A stretch of 64,000 nucleotides of DNA, from the NCBI RefSeq assembly GCF_009720655.1, contig NZ_WNKS01000002.1, positions 248,001 to 312,000 on the forward strand, given 5' to 3'. The position numbers were made by a program, and so were the translations under genes. This DNA is from Rhodoblastus acidophilus (lineage in GTDB: Bacteria > Pseudomonadota > Alphaproteobacteria > Rhizobiales > Beijerinckiaceae). The notes beneath the pieces were generated by a model. That model did not search any database. It saw only the letters and a list, made by a program, of their open reading frames with translations, and was not told the origin of the DNA. This document shows positions 8,832-17,385 of the stretch, piece after piece. Every line of letters starts with the position of its first letter. Position 1 is the stretch's first letter.

Positions 8832-10499
8832 ATGCCTAACGCTAGAGAGGGCGTGATCGCGCGCCGCTCTAGCGAGGTTCAGGTGTCGAGTTTGCCGCGT
8901 CGATGCGTTCGTCGGTCCGCGCTGTCGCTGACGGCGCTGCTCGCGCTCGCGCCGATCTGGACCGCCTGCGCGCAGGAATTCGGTCAACTGCCGACGCCCG
9001 GATCGCGCCAGCCGGCGGTCAACGACGCGCTCAGGCTCGGCGATGGCGATTCCACGTCCTTTGACGGCGCAAGCACCCCGCCGGGCGGCGACCTCGGCGG
9101 CCTATCCGCGCAAGACGCGATGGATCTGCGGTCTGGCGCCGCGAACTACGGCAAGCCCGTTACCAGAAAGCCGGGCCAGAAGCCGCCAAGGAAAATGCCC
9201 ACCCCGGCCTTGCGTCCGCTCGTTCCCTATCCGACCTCCGCCGAGGCGCGGCGGGCGGCGAAGCTGGACCATCTCCCGGCGCCGGGTGACGCGGATTACA
9301 TCGCGCCCTCGCCGACCACCGCGGCGCCGCCGCTGATCCCGGTCAGGACCCGCCCCAAGGTCGAGGACAAACCCTATGCGCCGATCGGGATCGATGTCGG
9401 CCTGCTGCGGGTCAAGCCCTATTTCGAGAGCGATATCGGCTACAACGACAACCCTGGCGGCACGCCGAACCGGATCGCGACCCCTTCGGCCTTCACGCGC
9501 CAGGAAATGGGCGTCGCGGCGGAGTCCGACTGGAGCAACCACAGCTTCACCGGCCGGTTGCGCCTCGGCTACAACGACTATTTCAACGCGCATTATTCCG
9601 ACGCGCCGGATGGCGCGGGCGGGTTTCTGCTCCGCCTCGACGTCGCCCGCGACCTGAAGATCAATGTGGACGGCCTATACAGCGTGAGCACGCAAGGCGC
9701 GAACTCGCCGAACATCATCAACGCCGGCCAGCTGAAGAACCGCCCGATCATCGCCATCCTTGGCGGCGGGCTCGGCGTCTCAAAAACCTTCAACCGGCTC
9801 GAACTGACCCTGCGCGGCTCCGTCGAGCGGGATTACTGGCAGGACGCCTATTTCACCGACGGCTTCACGCAGAACCTGTCGGCCTATTCCTACGACGCCT
9901 ATGGCGTGGGCGGGCGCGCCTCCTACGAGCTGACTCCGGGCGTCAAACCCTTCGTCGAGGCGAATGTCGACACGCGCCTCCACGACGGCGCGTTCTGGCG
10001 CGATTCCACCGGCGTCCAGGCGCGGGCCGGCTCGACTTTCGAAATCACGCGGCTGCTGACGGGCGTCGTCAGCGTCGGCTATGGCCAGCGCAATTACCGC
10101 GATCCCCTTCTGATCCCGCTGCGCGGCCCTCTGCTCGACTCCTCGCTGCTGTGGACGGCGACGCCTCTGACCAGGGTGACCCTGCGCGGAACGACCACGA
10201 TGGACGAGACCACCATCCCCCTCTCGCCCGGCGCCCTCACGCATGCCGTCAATCTCCAGGTCGCTCATGATCTGATGCGCAATGTGACGCTGACCGCAAT
10301 GGGCGGCTTCACGACGTCGCGGTACGAGGGGGTCAACCTCATCCAGACCACCTATCAGAGCGGTCTCCTCGCGGAATACAGTCTCACGCGCTCCGTCGTG
10401 ATCAAGGGCTCGTTCACGCATCAGCGGCTGGACTCCAACCAGCCCGGCAGCGACTACACCGCCAACATCATCATGGTCGGCCTGAGGCTTCAGCGTTGA
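8832..10499 (+). CDS. Outer-membrane beta-barrel protein
   Basis: A 555-residue exported protein. After a basic start there is a hydrophobic signal sequence (ALSLTALLALAPIW) ending near ACAQEF. Residues about 45-170 are a proline-rich, low-complexity periplasmic stretch. From about residue 190 the protein alternates polar and aromatic residues in beta strands (GYNDNPGG, RLRLGYNDYF, AYSYDAYGVGG, VSVGYGQRNYRD) and ends in IIMVGLRLQR. This pattern fits the putative beta-barrel porin type 2 family (PF10082-like). The start is uncertain: ATG 8832 gives a long basic leader, while GTG 8883 begins closer to the signal peptide. The transported substrate cannot be told. Confidence 0.8.
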   Translation: MPNAREGVIARRSSEVQVSSLPRRCVRRSALSLTALLALAPIWTACAQEFGQLPTPGSRQPAVNDALRLGDGDSTSFDGASTPPGGDLGGLSAQDAMDLRSGAANYGKPVTRKPGQKPPRKMPTPALRPLVPYPTSAEARRAAKLDHLPAPGDADYIAPSPTTAAPPLIPVRTRPKVEDKPYAPIGIDVGLLRVKPYFESDIGYNDNPGGTPNRIATPSAFTRQEMGVAAESDWSNHSFTGRLRLGYNDYFNAHYSDAPDGAGGFLLRLDVARDLKINVDGLYSVSTQGANSPNIINAGQLKNRPIIAILGGGLGVSKTFNRLELTLRGSVERDYWQDAYFTDGFTQNLSAYSYDAYGVGGRASYELTPGVKPFVEANVDTRLHDGAFWRDSTGVQARAGSTFEITRLLTGVVSVGYGQRNYRDPLLIPLRGPLLDSSLLWTATPLTRVTLRGTTTMDETTIPLSPGALTHAVNLQVAHDLMRNVTLTAMGGFTTSRYEGVNLIQTTYQSGLLAEYSLTRSVVIKGSFTHQRLDSNQPGSDYTANIIMVGLRLQR

Positions 10500-10510
10500 A
10501 TCCAGAAAGG

Positions 10511-10525
10511 TTTAGGCAAGGTTAA
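10511..10525 (+). promoter_or_regulatory. CtrA-like site, one mismatch
   Basis: TTTA-N7-TTAA lies 49 bases before the chemoreceptor start. The CtrA consensus is TTAA-N7-TTAA, so three of four half-site positions in the first half and all of the second match. Such matches occur by chance, so this is only a candidate. Confidence 0.3.
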
Positions 10526-10573
10526 CGCGGCTAGACTGCGCGACGCCACGCCCGCGCGGAAAGAGCTCCCGCC

Positions 10574-11959
10574 ATGTTGAACCTCCTGAAGCCGAAGCGG
10601 ACCGAACAGGTCATCATCGCCAACAAGAGCGAACCCGACAGCGCGCAAGCGCAACAAGACCTGCTCAGGCCCATCGCCGAAGCCATTTACAGGCTGCGCG
10701 CCGGACTCGGACCCGAAGGCTCTCTTCCCGATCCGGTGGGGACGGCGCTGCTGGCCCTTTTCGAGGCCCTCCAGGCGCGCGACGAAACGGGCTTGAAGCA
10801 AACCGTGGGGCTCTCGACCCAGGCCAGCGAGGCCATGGCGGCGTTCTCACGCACCACGGTCGAAGTGCGCGAGATCGATGCGCTGGTGCAGGACATGTCC
10901 TCGGCGCTGGGACGCCTGGACGGCTCCATGAAAAACCTGGACGCGGTCGGCGGCCAGACCAGGACCGTGATGCTGGAGAGCGCGAAGCTCGTGCGCGAAG
11001 GCGCCGAAGCCGTCGGCGCCTCAACCGCCTCCGTGGAGCAGATCGGAGAAGCGCTGAAAAAACTCGCCGCGCGCGCCGCCGCGCTTACCGAGGCGACCGC
11101 GCAAATCACCGGAATCGTCGGCAATATCGAGGCCATCGCCTCGCAGACCAACATGCTGGCGCTCAACGCCACCATCGAGGCGGCGCGCGCCGGCGAAAGC
11201 GGCCGAGGCTTTGCTGTGGTGGCGCAGGAGGTGAAGGCGCTTTCCGGTCAGACGGCAAAGGCGACCGACGACATTCGCCGGCGCATCGAGCGCTTGCGCG
11301 GCGACACCGAGGGACTCGGCGCCTGCGTTGTGGACGCAGAAGCGGCGATGGAGCAATGCCGGGGAGTCAACGCCGAAGCCCATTCCAAAATGTCGGCGGC
11401 CGAAGCGGCGCGCGAATCCAACGCGGACCGGATGGACGAACTTTTTCGCATCCTCGGCGAACAAACGGCGACGACATCGCAGCTCGCGACGACCGCCTCG
11501 AAAATTTCGCGGCAGCTCGACAAGACCGTCGCGCATTCCAACACCGCCGTCGCCGCCTGCAAGGCGTCGGACAAACTGATCGAGGCGCAACTCGCCGAGT
11601 TCGACACAAGAAAGCCGCGCGACTACGTGCTGCATCGCGCCAAATCCGATCACATGCTGTGGAAGAAGCATTTGAATGAAATGCTCGCGGGCGTCTCGAA
11701 GCTTGAGGCCTCGGAACTGGTCGACCACCACTCCTGCCGGCTTGGCAAGTGGCGTGACGGGCCGGTCGAGCCCTCGGTCAAGCGGCATCCGGCCTTTGCC
11801 GCGCTGGAGCGGCCGCATGAGGCCGTTCACGTCCACGGCCGGCGCGCGGCCGAGCTTTTTGCGCGGGGCGACCGCGCCGGCGCCTTCGCGGAAGTGGAAA
11901 AAATGGAGGCGGCCTCGGCCGAGGTCGTCCGCCTCCTGGATCAGTTGCTCAGCCGTTAA
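10574..11959 (+). CDS. Soluble methyl-accepting chemotaxis-type protein with CZB domain
   Basis: A 461-residue chemoreceptor-like protein with no signal peptide or membrane segment, so it should act in the cytoplasm. Residues about 80-330 are helical coiled coil. The conserved signalling tip lies near residues 190-225 ([21 protein letters not shown] and [12 protein letters not shown]), which couples receptors to CheA/CheW. The C-terminus carries a chemoreceptor zinc-binding (CZB) domain with SDHMLWKKH, the zinc cysteine motif CRLGKW and two further histidines in HPAFAAL and PHEAVH. CZB domains sense zinc or oxidants such as hypochlorous acid in other bacteria. No che genes are nearby, so the pathway it feeds is unknown. 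Confidence 0.9.
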   Translation: MLNLLKPKRTEQVIIANKSEPDSAQAQQDLLRPIAEAIYRLRAGLGPEGSLPDPVGTALLALFEALQARDETGLKQTVGLSTQASEAMAAFSRTTVEVREIDALVQDMSSALGRLDGSMKNLDAVGGQTRTVMLESAKLVREGAEAVGASTASVEQIGEALKKLAARAAALTEATAQITGIVGNIEAIASQTNMLALNATIEAARAGESGRGFAVVAQEVKALSGQTAKATDDIRRRIERLRGDTEGLGACVVDAEAAMEQCRGVNAEAHSKMSAAEAARESNADRMDELFRILGEQTATTSQLATTASKISRQLDKTVAHSNTAVAACKASDKLIEAQLAEFDTRKPRDYVLHRAKSDHMLWKKHLNEMLAGVSKLEASELVDHHSCRLGKWRDGPVEPSVKRHPAFAALERPHEAVHVHGRRAAELFARGDRAGAFAEVEKMEAASAEVVRLLDQLLSR

Positions 11960-12844
11960 TCAGATCGTCCCGACGATCTTTTTCAGCTCGGCCCTGAACT
12001 CCGGCTCGATGTCCGGCCGCGCCAGGGCGAAGGCGACGTTGGCCGCCAGGAACCCGACCTTGGAGCCGGTGTCATAGGTCTTGCCGTCGAAATGATGACC
12101 GAAGAATTTCTGCGCCTTGGCCAGTTCGATCATGGAATCGGTGAGCTGGATTTCGCCGCCGGCGCCCTTCTGACCCTTGCCGAGCAAGTCAAAAATTTCC
12201 GGCTCCAAGATATAGCGGCCGGAAATGATGAAGTTCGACGGCGCGGTTCCCTGCGGCGGCTTTTCCACCATGCCGGTGATTTCGAACGCCTGGCCAAACT
12301 CCTGGCCTCGGGCGACCACGCCATATTGATGGGTCTGGTCGTTCGGCACGGTTTCGACCGCGATGACATTGCCGCCATGGGCGTCATAGGTGTCGACGCA
12401 TTGTTGCAGGCACCGCTTGCCGCTGGCGCCGGGCAGGGTGATCATGTCGGGCAGCAGCACGGCGAAAGGTTCGTCGCCGACGATGTCGCGCGCGCACCAC
12501 ACCGCATGGCCGAGACCGAGCGGCGACTGCTGGCGGGTGAAGCTGGTGGCGCCCGCCGCCGGCAGGTCCGACTTCAGGCCCTCGAGCTCCTTCAGCTTGT
12601 TGCGGCGCTGGAGCGTGTCCTCGAGCTCGTATGCGATATCGAAATGGTCCTCGATCACCGCCTTGTTGCGGCCGGTGACGAAGATGAAATGCTCGATGCC
12701 GGCCTCGCGCGCCTCTTCGACGCAATGCTGGAGCACCGGGCGATCCACGACGGTCAGCATCTCCTTGGGCACGGTCTTGGTCGCGGGCAGGACGCGGGTG
12801 CCGAGACCGGCGACGGGAAATACGGCTTTACGAATTTTCTTCAT
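11960..12844 (-). CDS. galU: UTP-glucose-1-phosphate uridylyltransferase
   Basis: A 294-residue enzyme that makes UDP-glucose from UTP and glucose-1-phosphate, the precursor for UDP-galactose and surface polysaccharides. The start shows the nucleotidyltransferase signature PVAGLGTRVLPATK followed by PKEMLTVVDRP, and later EKPPQGTAPSNF and GGEIQLTDS, all typical of bacterial GalU. Length is as expected. It is transcribed divergently from galE, whose product uses UDP-glucose, with 187 bases between the two starts. Confidence 0.96.
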   Translation of the reverse strand: MKKIRKAVFPVAGLGTRVLPATKTVPKEMLTVVDRPVLQHCVEEAREAGIEHFIFVTGRNKAVIEDHFDIAYELEDTLQRRNKLKELEGLKSDLPAAGATSFTRQQSPLGLGHAVWCARDIVGDEPFAVLLPDMITLPGASGKRCLQQCVDTYDAHGGNVIAVETVPNDQTHQYGVVARGQEFGQAFEITGMVEKPPQGTAPSNFIISGRYILEPEIFDLLGKGQKGAGGEIQLTDSMIELAKAQKFFGHHFDGKTYDTGSKVGFLAANVAFALARPDIEPEFRAELKKIVGTI

Positions 12845-13031
12845 GGATCGTCCATCTCAGGTGATGAAGCTGAATTCGGCTACGCTCATAGCACCGCAAC
12901 TGGGGCCGCGTTAAGGAGATTGCGGCGCCAGCCCGCCTGCCGCTTTAGTCTATCCTCTTCCGTTCAGGAGCGGACTGGGCTAAATCGGCGCAATTCCCGC
13001 GACTTCTCGTCGCATTGGCACAGGATTTCAC

Positions 13032-14021
13032 ATGACCGTCCTCGTTACCGGCGGCGCCGGCTATATCGGTTCGCACATGGTTTTGGAGCTGGTGGAAGCC
13101 GGCGAGAAGGTGGTCGTGCTCGACAATCTGTCGACCGGCCGCCGCGAGGCCGTGCACCCGGACGCCGAATTGGTGGTCGGCGAATTCGGCGACGCCGCCC
13201 TGGTCAAGGAACTGCTCGCCAGCCGGGGCGTCGACGCCATCATCCATTTCGCGGCGAAAATCGTCGTGCCCGAATCGGTGTCCGATCCGCTCGGCTATTA
13301 CCTCAACAACACGGCCTCCGCGCGCAGCCTGCTGGCCTGTGCGGTGGACAGCGGCGTGAAACATTTCATCTTTTCGTCCACCGCCGCCGTCTATGGCGAC
13401 CCGGAGCAAAATCCGGTCACCGAGGACGAAACGCTCAAGCCGGTTTCGCCCTATGGCCGCTCGAAACTGATGGTCGAATGGATGCTGGCCGACACCGCCG
13501 CCGCCCATGAGCTCAAATATGTGGTGCTGCGCTATTTCAACGTCGCCGGCGCCGATCCGAAGGGGCGCACGGGCCAGTCCTTCCCCAACGCCACCCACCT
13601 GATCAAGGTGGCGGTGCAGGCCGCGCTGGGCATGCGCAAAGGCATGGAGATGTTTGGCACGGACTATCCGACCCCTGACGGGACGTGTCTGCGCGACTAC
13701 ATCCAGGTCACCGACCTCGCCCGCGCCCACATGGACGCGCTCAAACATCTGCGCGCTGGCGGCGACAATCTCACCTGTAATTGCGGCTACAAGCGCGGCT
13801 ATTCGGTGAAGGAAGTGATCGAGACGGTCAAAAAAGTCTCGGGCGTCGATTTTCCGGTCAAAATTTCGGGGCGCCGGCCGGGCGATCCCGCGGCGATTGT
13901 CGCCGACAACGCCCGGGCCAAATCGGTGCTGGGCTGGACACCCGTCCACGACGACCTGGAGGAAATCGTGCGCCAGGCCCTGGCCTGGGAGAAGAAGCTA
14001 TTGGCCGAAAAGGCGGGCTGA
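13032..14021 (+). CDS. galE: UDP-glucose 4-epimerase
   Basis: A 329-residue extended short-chain dehydrogenase that interconverts UDP-glucose and UDP-galactose using bound NAD. The Rossmann motif is at residues 7-13 (GGAGYIGSH), DNLSTGRR follows as the second-strand NAD site, SSTAAVYGD carries the catalytic serine/threonine and PYGRSKLMVE carries the Tyr-x-x-x-Lys pair. RYFNVAGADP is the usual GalE substrate region. It pairs functionally with the divergent galU for exopolysaccharide or LPS precursors. Confidence 0.95.
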   Translation: MTVLVTGGAGYIGSHMVLELVEAGEKVVVLDNLSTGRREAVHPDAELVVGEFGDAALVKELLASRGVDAIIHFAAKIVVPESVSDPLGYYLNNTASARSLLACAVDSGVKHFIFSSTAAVYGDPEQNPVTEDETLKPVSPYGRSKLMVEWMLADTAAAHELKYVVLRYFNVAGADPKGRTGQSFPNATHLIKVAVQAALGMRKGMEMFGTDYPTPDGTCLRDYIQVTDLARAHMDALKHLRAGGDNLTCNCGYKRGYSVKEVIETVKKVSGVDFPVKISGRRPGDPAAIVADNARAKSVLGWTPVHDDLEEIVRQALAWEKKLLAEKAG

Positions 14022-14081
14022 TCCGGTTCAATCCTCGGCTGGACGGTAGAGCGAGGAGGAGAGACGCGCCACGCCAAACAG

Positions 14082-14422
14082 TCAAAAGGCGTGGGCGTTG
14101 ACGCACCTTGTACCGTCCATGCCCTTGTATTTGATGTCGCACTTGGCTTGCAGGGCGTTATAGACCTGCTTGTCCGCGGCGCTCAGCTTTTGCAAGAATC
14201 CAGCCCGCGCGCGCGTTCGGCGGCAGGGGCGGTGTCCAGGTCGGCCGACCCGCCGAAGCCGCGGGCCTCGGCGATTTCGGCGCCTTGCTCGCACCCCCGC
14301 GCGGCCTTGATCGCGCGATTGGCGTTGTCAATGTAATCGGGCCCGTGTTCCTTCACGGGGCAGCCCAAAGCCCAGGCTGGTCAGGCGCAAAGCATCGCCA
14401 GCAGGATTTTCGCGCGCATCAT
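14082..14422 (-). pseudogene. Broken small secreted-protein gene
   Basis: Reading from an ATG at 14422 (overlapping the cutA stop as TGATG), the sequence starts like a signal peptide, MMRAKILLAMLCA, and then meets an in-frame TGA. The same frame continues after it with PAWALGCPVKEHGPDYIDNA and AARGCEQGAEIAEARG, and then stops at DSCKS. A second frame supplies the likely end: FLQKLSAADKQVYNALQAK, CDIKYKGMDG and CVNAHAF. Joined, these give one coherent cysteine-containing secreted protein of about 110 residues with a nonsense codon and a frameshift. I do not recognise the family. Sequencing error is possible, but two independent lesions favour decay. Confidence 0.6.
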
Positions 14423-14742
14423 CAGCGCTCCGTCTCGCGCCGCAGCCAGTCCAGATAGGCGGGATCGCCCGCCAAGACGGGCGTGGCGATGATCTCCGGC
14501 AGTTCGTACGTGTGCAGCGCGCGGATCGCCGCGGCAATGGCGTCGAAATCGGCGCGCCGCGCCTTGGCGGCCAGCAAAAACTCTTTGTCCCGCGCCGCCG
14601 CGCCCTTCCAGACGTAATGGCTGGTCACCTCCGCCACTTGCACGCAGGCGGCGAGATTTTGCGTCACCAGCGCGGCGGCCATTTGGTGAGCCCTGGCCTC
14701 GTCATCGATCGTGGTCTGAACGACGCAGAAGGCTAAATCCAT
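14422..14742 (-). CDS. cutA: Divalent-cation tolerance protein CutA
   Basis: A 106-residue cytosolic protein of the trimeric CutA1 fold. It shows the family landmarks VVQTTIDDEARA at the start, LAACVQVAEVTSHYVWKG in the middle and HTYELPEIIATPV near the end, which match the CutA signature. Its molecular function is not settled; it was linked to copper tolerance. The start ATG 14742 lies 10 bases inside the end of hemH, so the two are probably translated together. The longer upstream frame to 15417 is shadow of hemH. Confidence 0.9.
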   Translation of the reverse strand: MDLAFCVVQTTIDDEARAHQMAAALVTQNLAACVQVAEVTSHYVWKGAAARDKEFLLAAKARRADFDAIAAAIRALHTYELPEIIATPVLAGDPAYLDWLRRETER

Positions 14743-15752
14743 CCGCCCGTCTCCGCCCGAACAATGTCCTCCAGCAGGTCGATGGCCTCGGGGCCATCGT
14801 TCAGGCAGGGAACCAGCGCGAAGTTTTCGCCGCCGGCGTCCAGGAACGCGTGGCGGTTTTCGACCCCCAGCTCCTCCAGCGTCTCCAGGCAGTCCGCGAA
14901 GAAACCGGGGGCGATCACCAGCACATTCTTCGCGCCTTCCGCCGGCAGGCTTTCGACCGTCTCCAGCGTGTAGGGCTGCAGCCATTCCTTCGGGCCGAAC
15001 CGCGACTGAAAGGTCATGACCATCTTGTCGGTCAGGCCGGTCGCTTCGCCGAGCAGGCGGGTGGTCTTGGCGCAATGGCAATAATAGGGATCGCCGCGCT
15101 CGGAATAATCCTTGGGGATGCCGTGCCAGGACACGACAATGCGGTCGGGCGTGAACGGCAATTCCGTCAGCTTTTTGCGCAAGGTTGACGAGAGCGCGTC
15201 GATATAGATGGAACGCTCGTAGAACGGCGCGGCGATGCGCAGCGTCGGCTGCCAGCGCATCTGCTTGAGGGCGTCGAACGTCTTGTCGGCGACCGTGGCG
15301 AAAGTGGCGGCGCAATATTGCGGATAGAGCGGGACCACCAGCAGCCGGTCGCAGCCCTGCGCCTGCAAGTCCAGAATTTTGTCGGCGATCGCAGGCTTGC
15401 CGTAGCGCATAGCCCAATCGACGATGATGATTCTGTCGCCTGCGTCGGAAAGTCGCGCCGCGAGTTTTTCGGTTTGCGAACGGGTGACCGTCTTCAGCGG
15501 ACCCTCGTCGCGCTCATGGTTCCAGATCGCCTCGTAATCCTTGCCTTTTTGCGTGGAACGCTTCGGCAGAACCATCAGGTGGAGGATCGGCAACCAGAGC
15601 CAGGGCGAGGTCTCGATCACCCGCCGGTCCGACAGGAATTCCGCGAGATAGCGCCGCATCGGCCAATAGGTCGTCGCCTCGGGCGTGCCGAGGTTGACCA
15701 GGAGGACGCCGATCTTGCCGTAGGGGGGCGGATGGTGTGTCGAAGGGATCAT
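14733..15752 (-). CDS. hemH: Ferrochelatase
   Basis: A 339-residue enzyme that inserts ferrous iron into protoporphyrin IX, the last step of haem synthesis. Features include the N-terminal VLLVNLGTPEA, PLYPQYCAATFA, the active-site histidine in SWHGIPKDYSERGDPY and the conserved APGFFADCLETLEELG with the metal-path glutamates. It is divergent from hemN, which acts two steps earlier in the same pathway under low oxygen. The intergenic region carries an FNR-type box. Confidence 0.95.
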   Translation of the reverse strand: MIPSTHHPPPYGKIGVLLVNLGTPEATTYWPMRRYLAEFLSDRRVIETSPWLWLPILHLMVLPKRSTQKGKDYEAIWNHERDEGPLKTVTRSQTEKLAARLSDAGDRIIIVDWAMRYGKPAIADKILDLQAQGCDRLLVVPLYPQYCAATFATVADKTFDALKQMRWQPTLRIAAPFYERSIYIDALSSTLRKKLTELPFTPDRIVVSWHGIPKDYSERGDPYYCHCAKTTRLLGEATGLTDKMVMTFQSRFGPKEWLQPYTLETVESLPAEGAKNVLVIAPGFFADCLETLEELGVENRHAFLDAGGENFALVPCLNDGPEAIDLLEDIVRAETGGWI

Positions 15753-15826
15753 GGCTAAGTTGCGAAAACTCGTCTATTGTTATTCCGATAAAGGTGCGCG
15801 GAAAGCAATGGATCAGGCAGAGGCGT

Positions 15827-15840
15827 TTGATCCGCGTCAA
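15827..15840 (+). promoter_or_regulatory. FNR/FixK-type operator upstream of hemN
   Basis: TTGAT-CCGC-GTCAA matches the FNR/FixK consensus TTGAT-N4-ATCAA at nine of ten positions. It is centred about 41 bases before the hemN ATG, in the region shared with the divergent hemH. hemN is a standard FNR/FixK target because its enzyme replaces the oxygen-requiring HemF when oxygen is scarce. Confidence 0.65.
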
Positions 15841-15874
15841 GGAGCGCGCGCTTGACTTATGTCTAAGAGGGAAC

Positions 15875-17227
15875 ATGAGCACTCTTTCGTCCAGTCTGGT
15901 CCTAGCCGAAAAGTCGGTCCCTCGCTACACGAGCTATCCGACAGCCCCCCACTTTTCCGACGCCGTGGGCGCGGAAAAAGCCGGTGAGTGGCTGCGCGCG
16001 CTCGATCCGCGGGCGCGCCTGTCGCTTTACGTTCACGTGCCCTATTGCCGCGAGCTGTGCACCTATTGCGGCTGCCACACCAAGGCGACGCAAAAAGCCG
16101 AGCCGCTCGACGCCTATGCCGCGACGCTTGAGCGCGAAATCGAGCTTGTCGCCAATGCGACCCCCGCGCGCACCGTCACCCACGCCCATTGGGGCGGCGG
16201 CACCCCGAGCCTGCTCGGCGGCGCCCGCCTGCTCGCCCTGACCGACGCGCTGCGCAGCCGCTTCGCCTTCGCCCCGGGCGCCGAAATCTCCATCGAGATC
16301 GACCCGCGCCACGCCGACCGCGAGCTGACCGACTCCCTCGCCGCCGCCGGCTTCAACCGCGTCAGCCTCGGCGTGCAGGACCTCAACGACCACGTCCAGC
16401 AGGCCATCGGCCGCGTCCAGCCGTTCGATGTCGTGGAAAAGTGCGTCGCCGATCTGCGCGCCAGCGGTTTCAAGGCGATCAACCTCGACCTGATGTACGG
16501 CCTGCCCTATCAGACCGAAGACGACGTGATCCGCACCGCCGAGCTGGCGGCCTCGCTGAACCCGAGCCGTCTCGCCATTTTCGGCTACGCCCACGCCCCC
16601 TGGTTCGCCAAGCGCCAGCAACTCATCAACGCCGCCGCCCTGCCCGGCGCCGCCGAGCGCCTGCGCCAGGCCGCGATCACCCGCGAAACGCTGGTGACCA
16701 AGGGCTATCAGGCCATCGGCCTCGACCATTTCGCCCTGCCGTCGGACCCGATGGCGATCGCCGCGCGCAACGGAACGCTGCGCCGCAACTTCCAGGGCTA
16801 TACGGTCGATCAGGCCGACGCCATGCTGCCGTTTGGCGCGTCGTCGATTGGCAAGCTGCCGCAGGGCTATATCCAGAACGCCCCCGATGTCGGCGGCTGG
16901 CGCCGCGCCGTCGAGGCCGGCCAGTTCAGCGTGGTCAAAGGCGTCGCCTTCACCCGCGAGGACATCGCCCGCGCGGCGGTGATCGAGCGGCTAATGTGTG
17001 ATTTCAGCGTCGATTACGGCGCGATCGCGGAAAAAATGCTCGGCGACGCCGCCGCCTTCGACGGCGCGCAAGAGGAACTGTCGCAGCTCGTTCGCGATGG
17101 CGTCGCGACCCAGGAAGGGCGGACCGTCGCGCTGACCGAGCCCGGCCGTCCCTTCATGCGTCTGGTCGCCGCGGCCTTCGACGCCTATCTGAAAGCGCGC
17201 GCCGCCAAGCACAGCGTCGCGGTCTGA
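15875..17227 (+). CDS. hemN: Oxygen-independent coproporphyrinogen III oxidase
   Basis: A 450-residue radical SAM enzyme that decarboxylates coproporphyrinogen III to protoporphyrinogen IX without oxygen. The iron-sulfur motif CX3CX2C appears in PYCRELCTYCGCHTK, preceded by the typical PRYTSYPTAPHF. Other HemN marks are HWGGGTPSLL, EIDPRHAD, GVQDLNDHVQQAIGRVQP and DLMYGLPYQT. The frame is open back to 15737, but that part crosses the hemH start and the operator. ATG 15875 with the upstream GAGGG gives the standard N-terminus. It ends before a strong terminator. Confidence 0.95.
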   Translation: MSTLSSSLVLAEKSVPRYTSYPTAPHFSDAVGAEKAGEWLRALDPRARLSLYVHVPYCRELCTYCGCHTKATQKAEPLDAYAATLEREIELVANATPARTVTHAHWGGGTPSLLGGARLLALTDALRSRFAFAPGAEISIEIDPRHADRELTDSLAAAGFNRVSLGVQDLNDHVQQAIGRVQPFDVVEKCVADLRASGFKAINLDLMYGLPYQTEDDVIRTAELAASLNPSRLAIFGYAHAPWFAKRQQLINAAALPGAAERLRQAAITRETLVTKGYQAIGLDHFALPSDPMAIAARNGTLRRNFQGYTVDQADAMLPFGASSIGKLPQGYIQNAPDVGGWRRAVEAGQFSVVKGVAFTREDIARAAVIERLMCDFSVDYGAIAEKMLGDAAAFDGAQEELSQLVRDGVATQEGRTVALTEPGRPFMRLVAAAFDAYLKARAAKHSVAV

Positions 17228-17244
17228 GGCAAGTCAACACATCC

Positions 17245-17285
17245 GGAGCCGGCGGCCGTTCAAAAACGTCGCCGGCTCCTTTTTT
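17245..17285 (+). terminator. Rho-independent terminator after hemN
   Basis: A 10-bp perfect stem GGAGCCGGCG / CGCCGGCTCC is followed by six T residues. It begins 18 bases after the hemN stop and separates hemN from the yej operon. Confidence 0.85.
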
Positions 17286-17385
17286 CGTTTCGACGCGTTT
17301 CTTCGTCAAACGCTATGGCCGCCGTGCGCAAAACCGACATAATGGCCGGCGAATGTTTGTCGAGCCCCCGGAGCGCCCAGCCCGC

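Noticed and set aside
8462-8839. Frame that might carry the missing AddA C-terminus
   Set aside because: It shows no nuclease motif and overlaps the end of addA in another frame.
12092-13510. 472-codon plus-strand frame across galU and galE
   Set aside because: Antisense to galU and out of frame with galE; both real genes have clear motifs.
14380-14386. In-frame TGA in the broken secreted-protein gene as a selenocysteine codon
   Set aside because: It falls inside a signal peptide, where selenocysteine makes no sense, and the gene has a second lesion.
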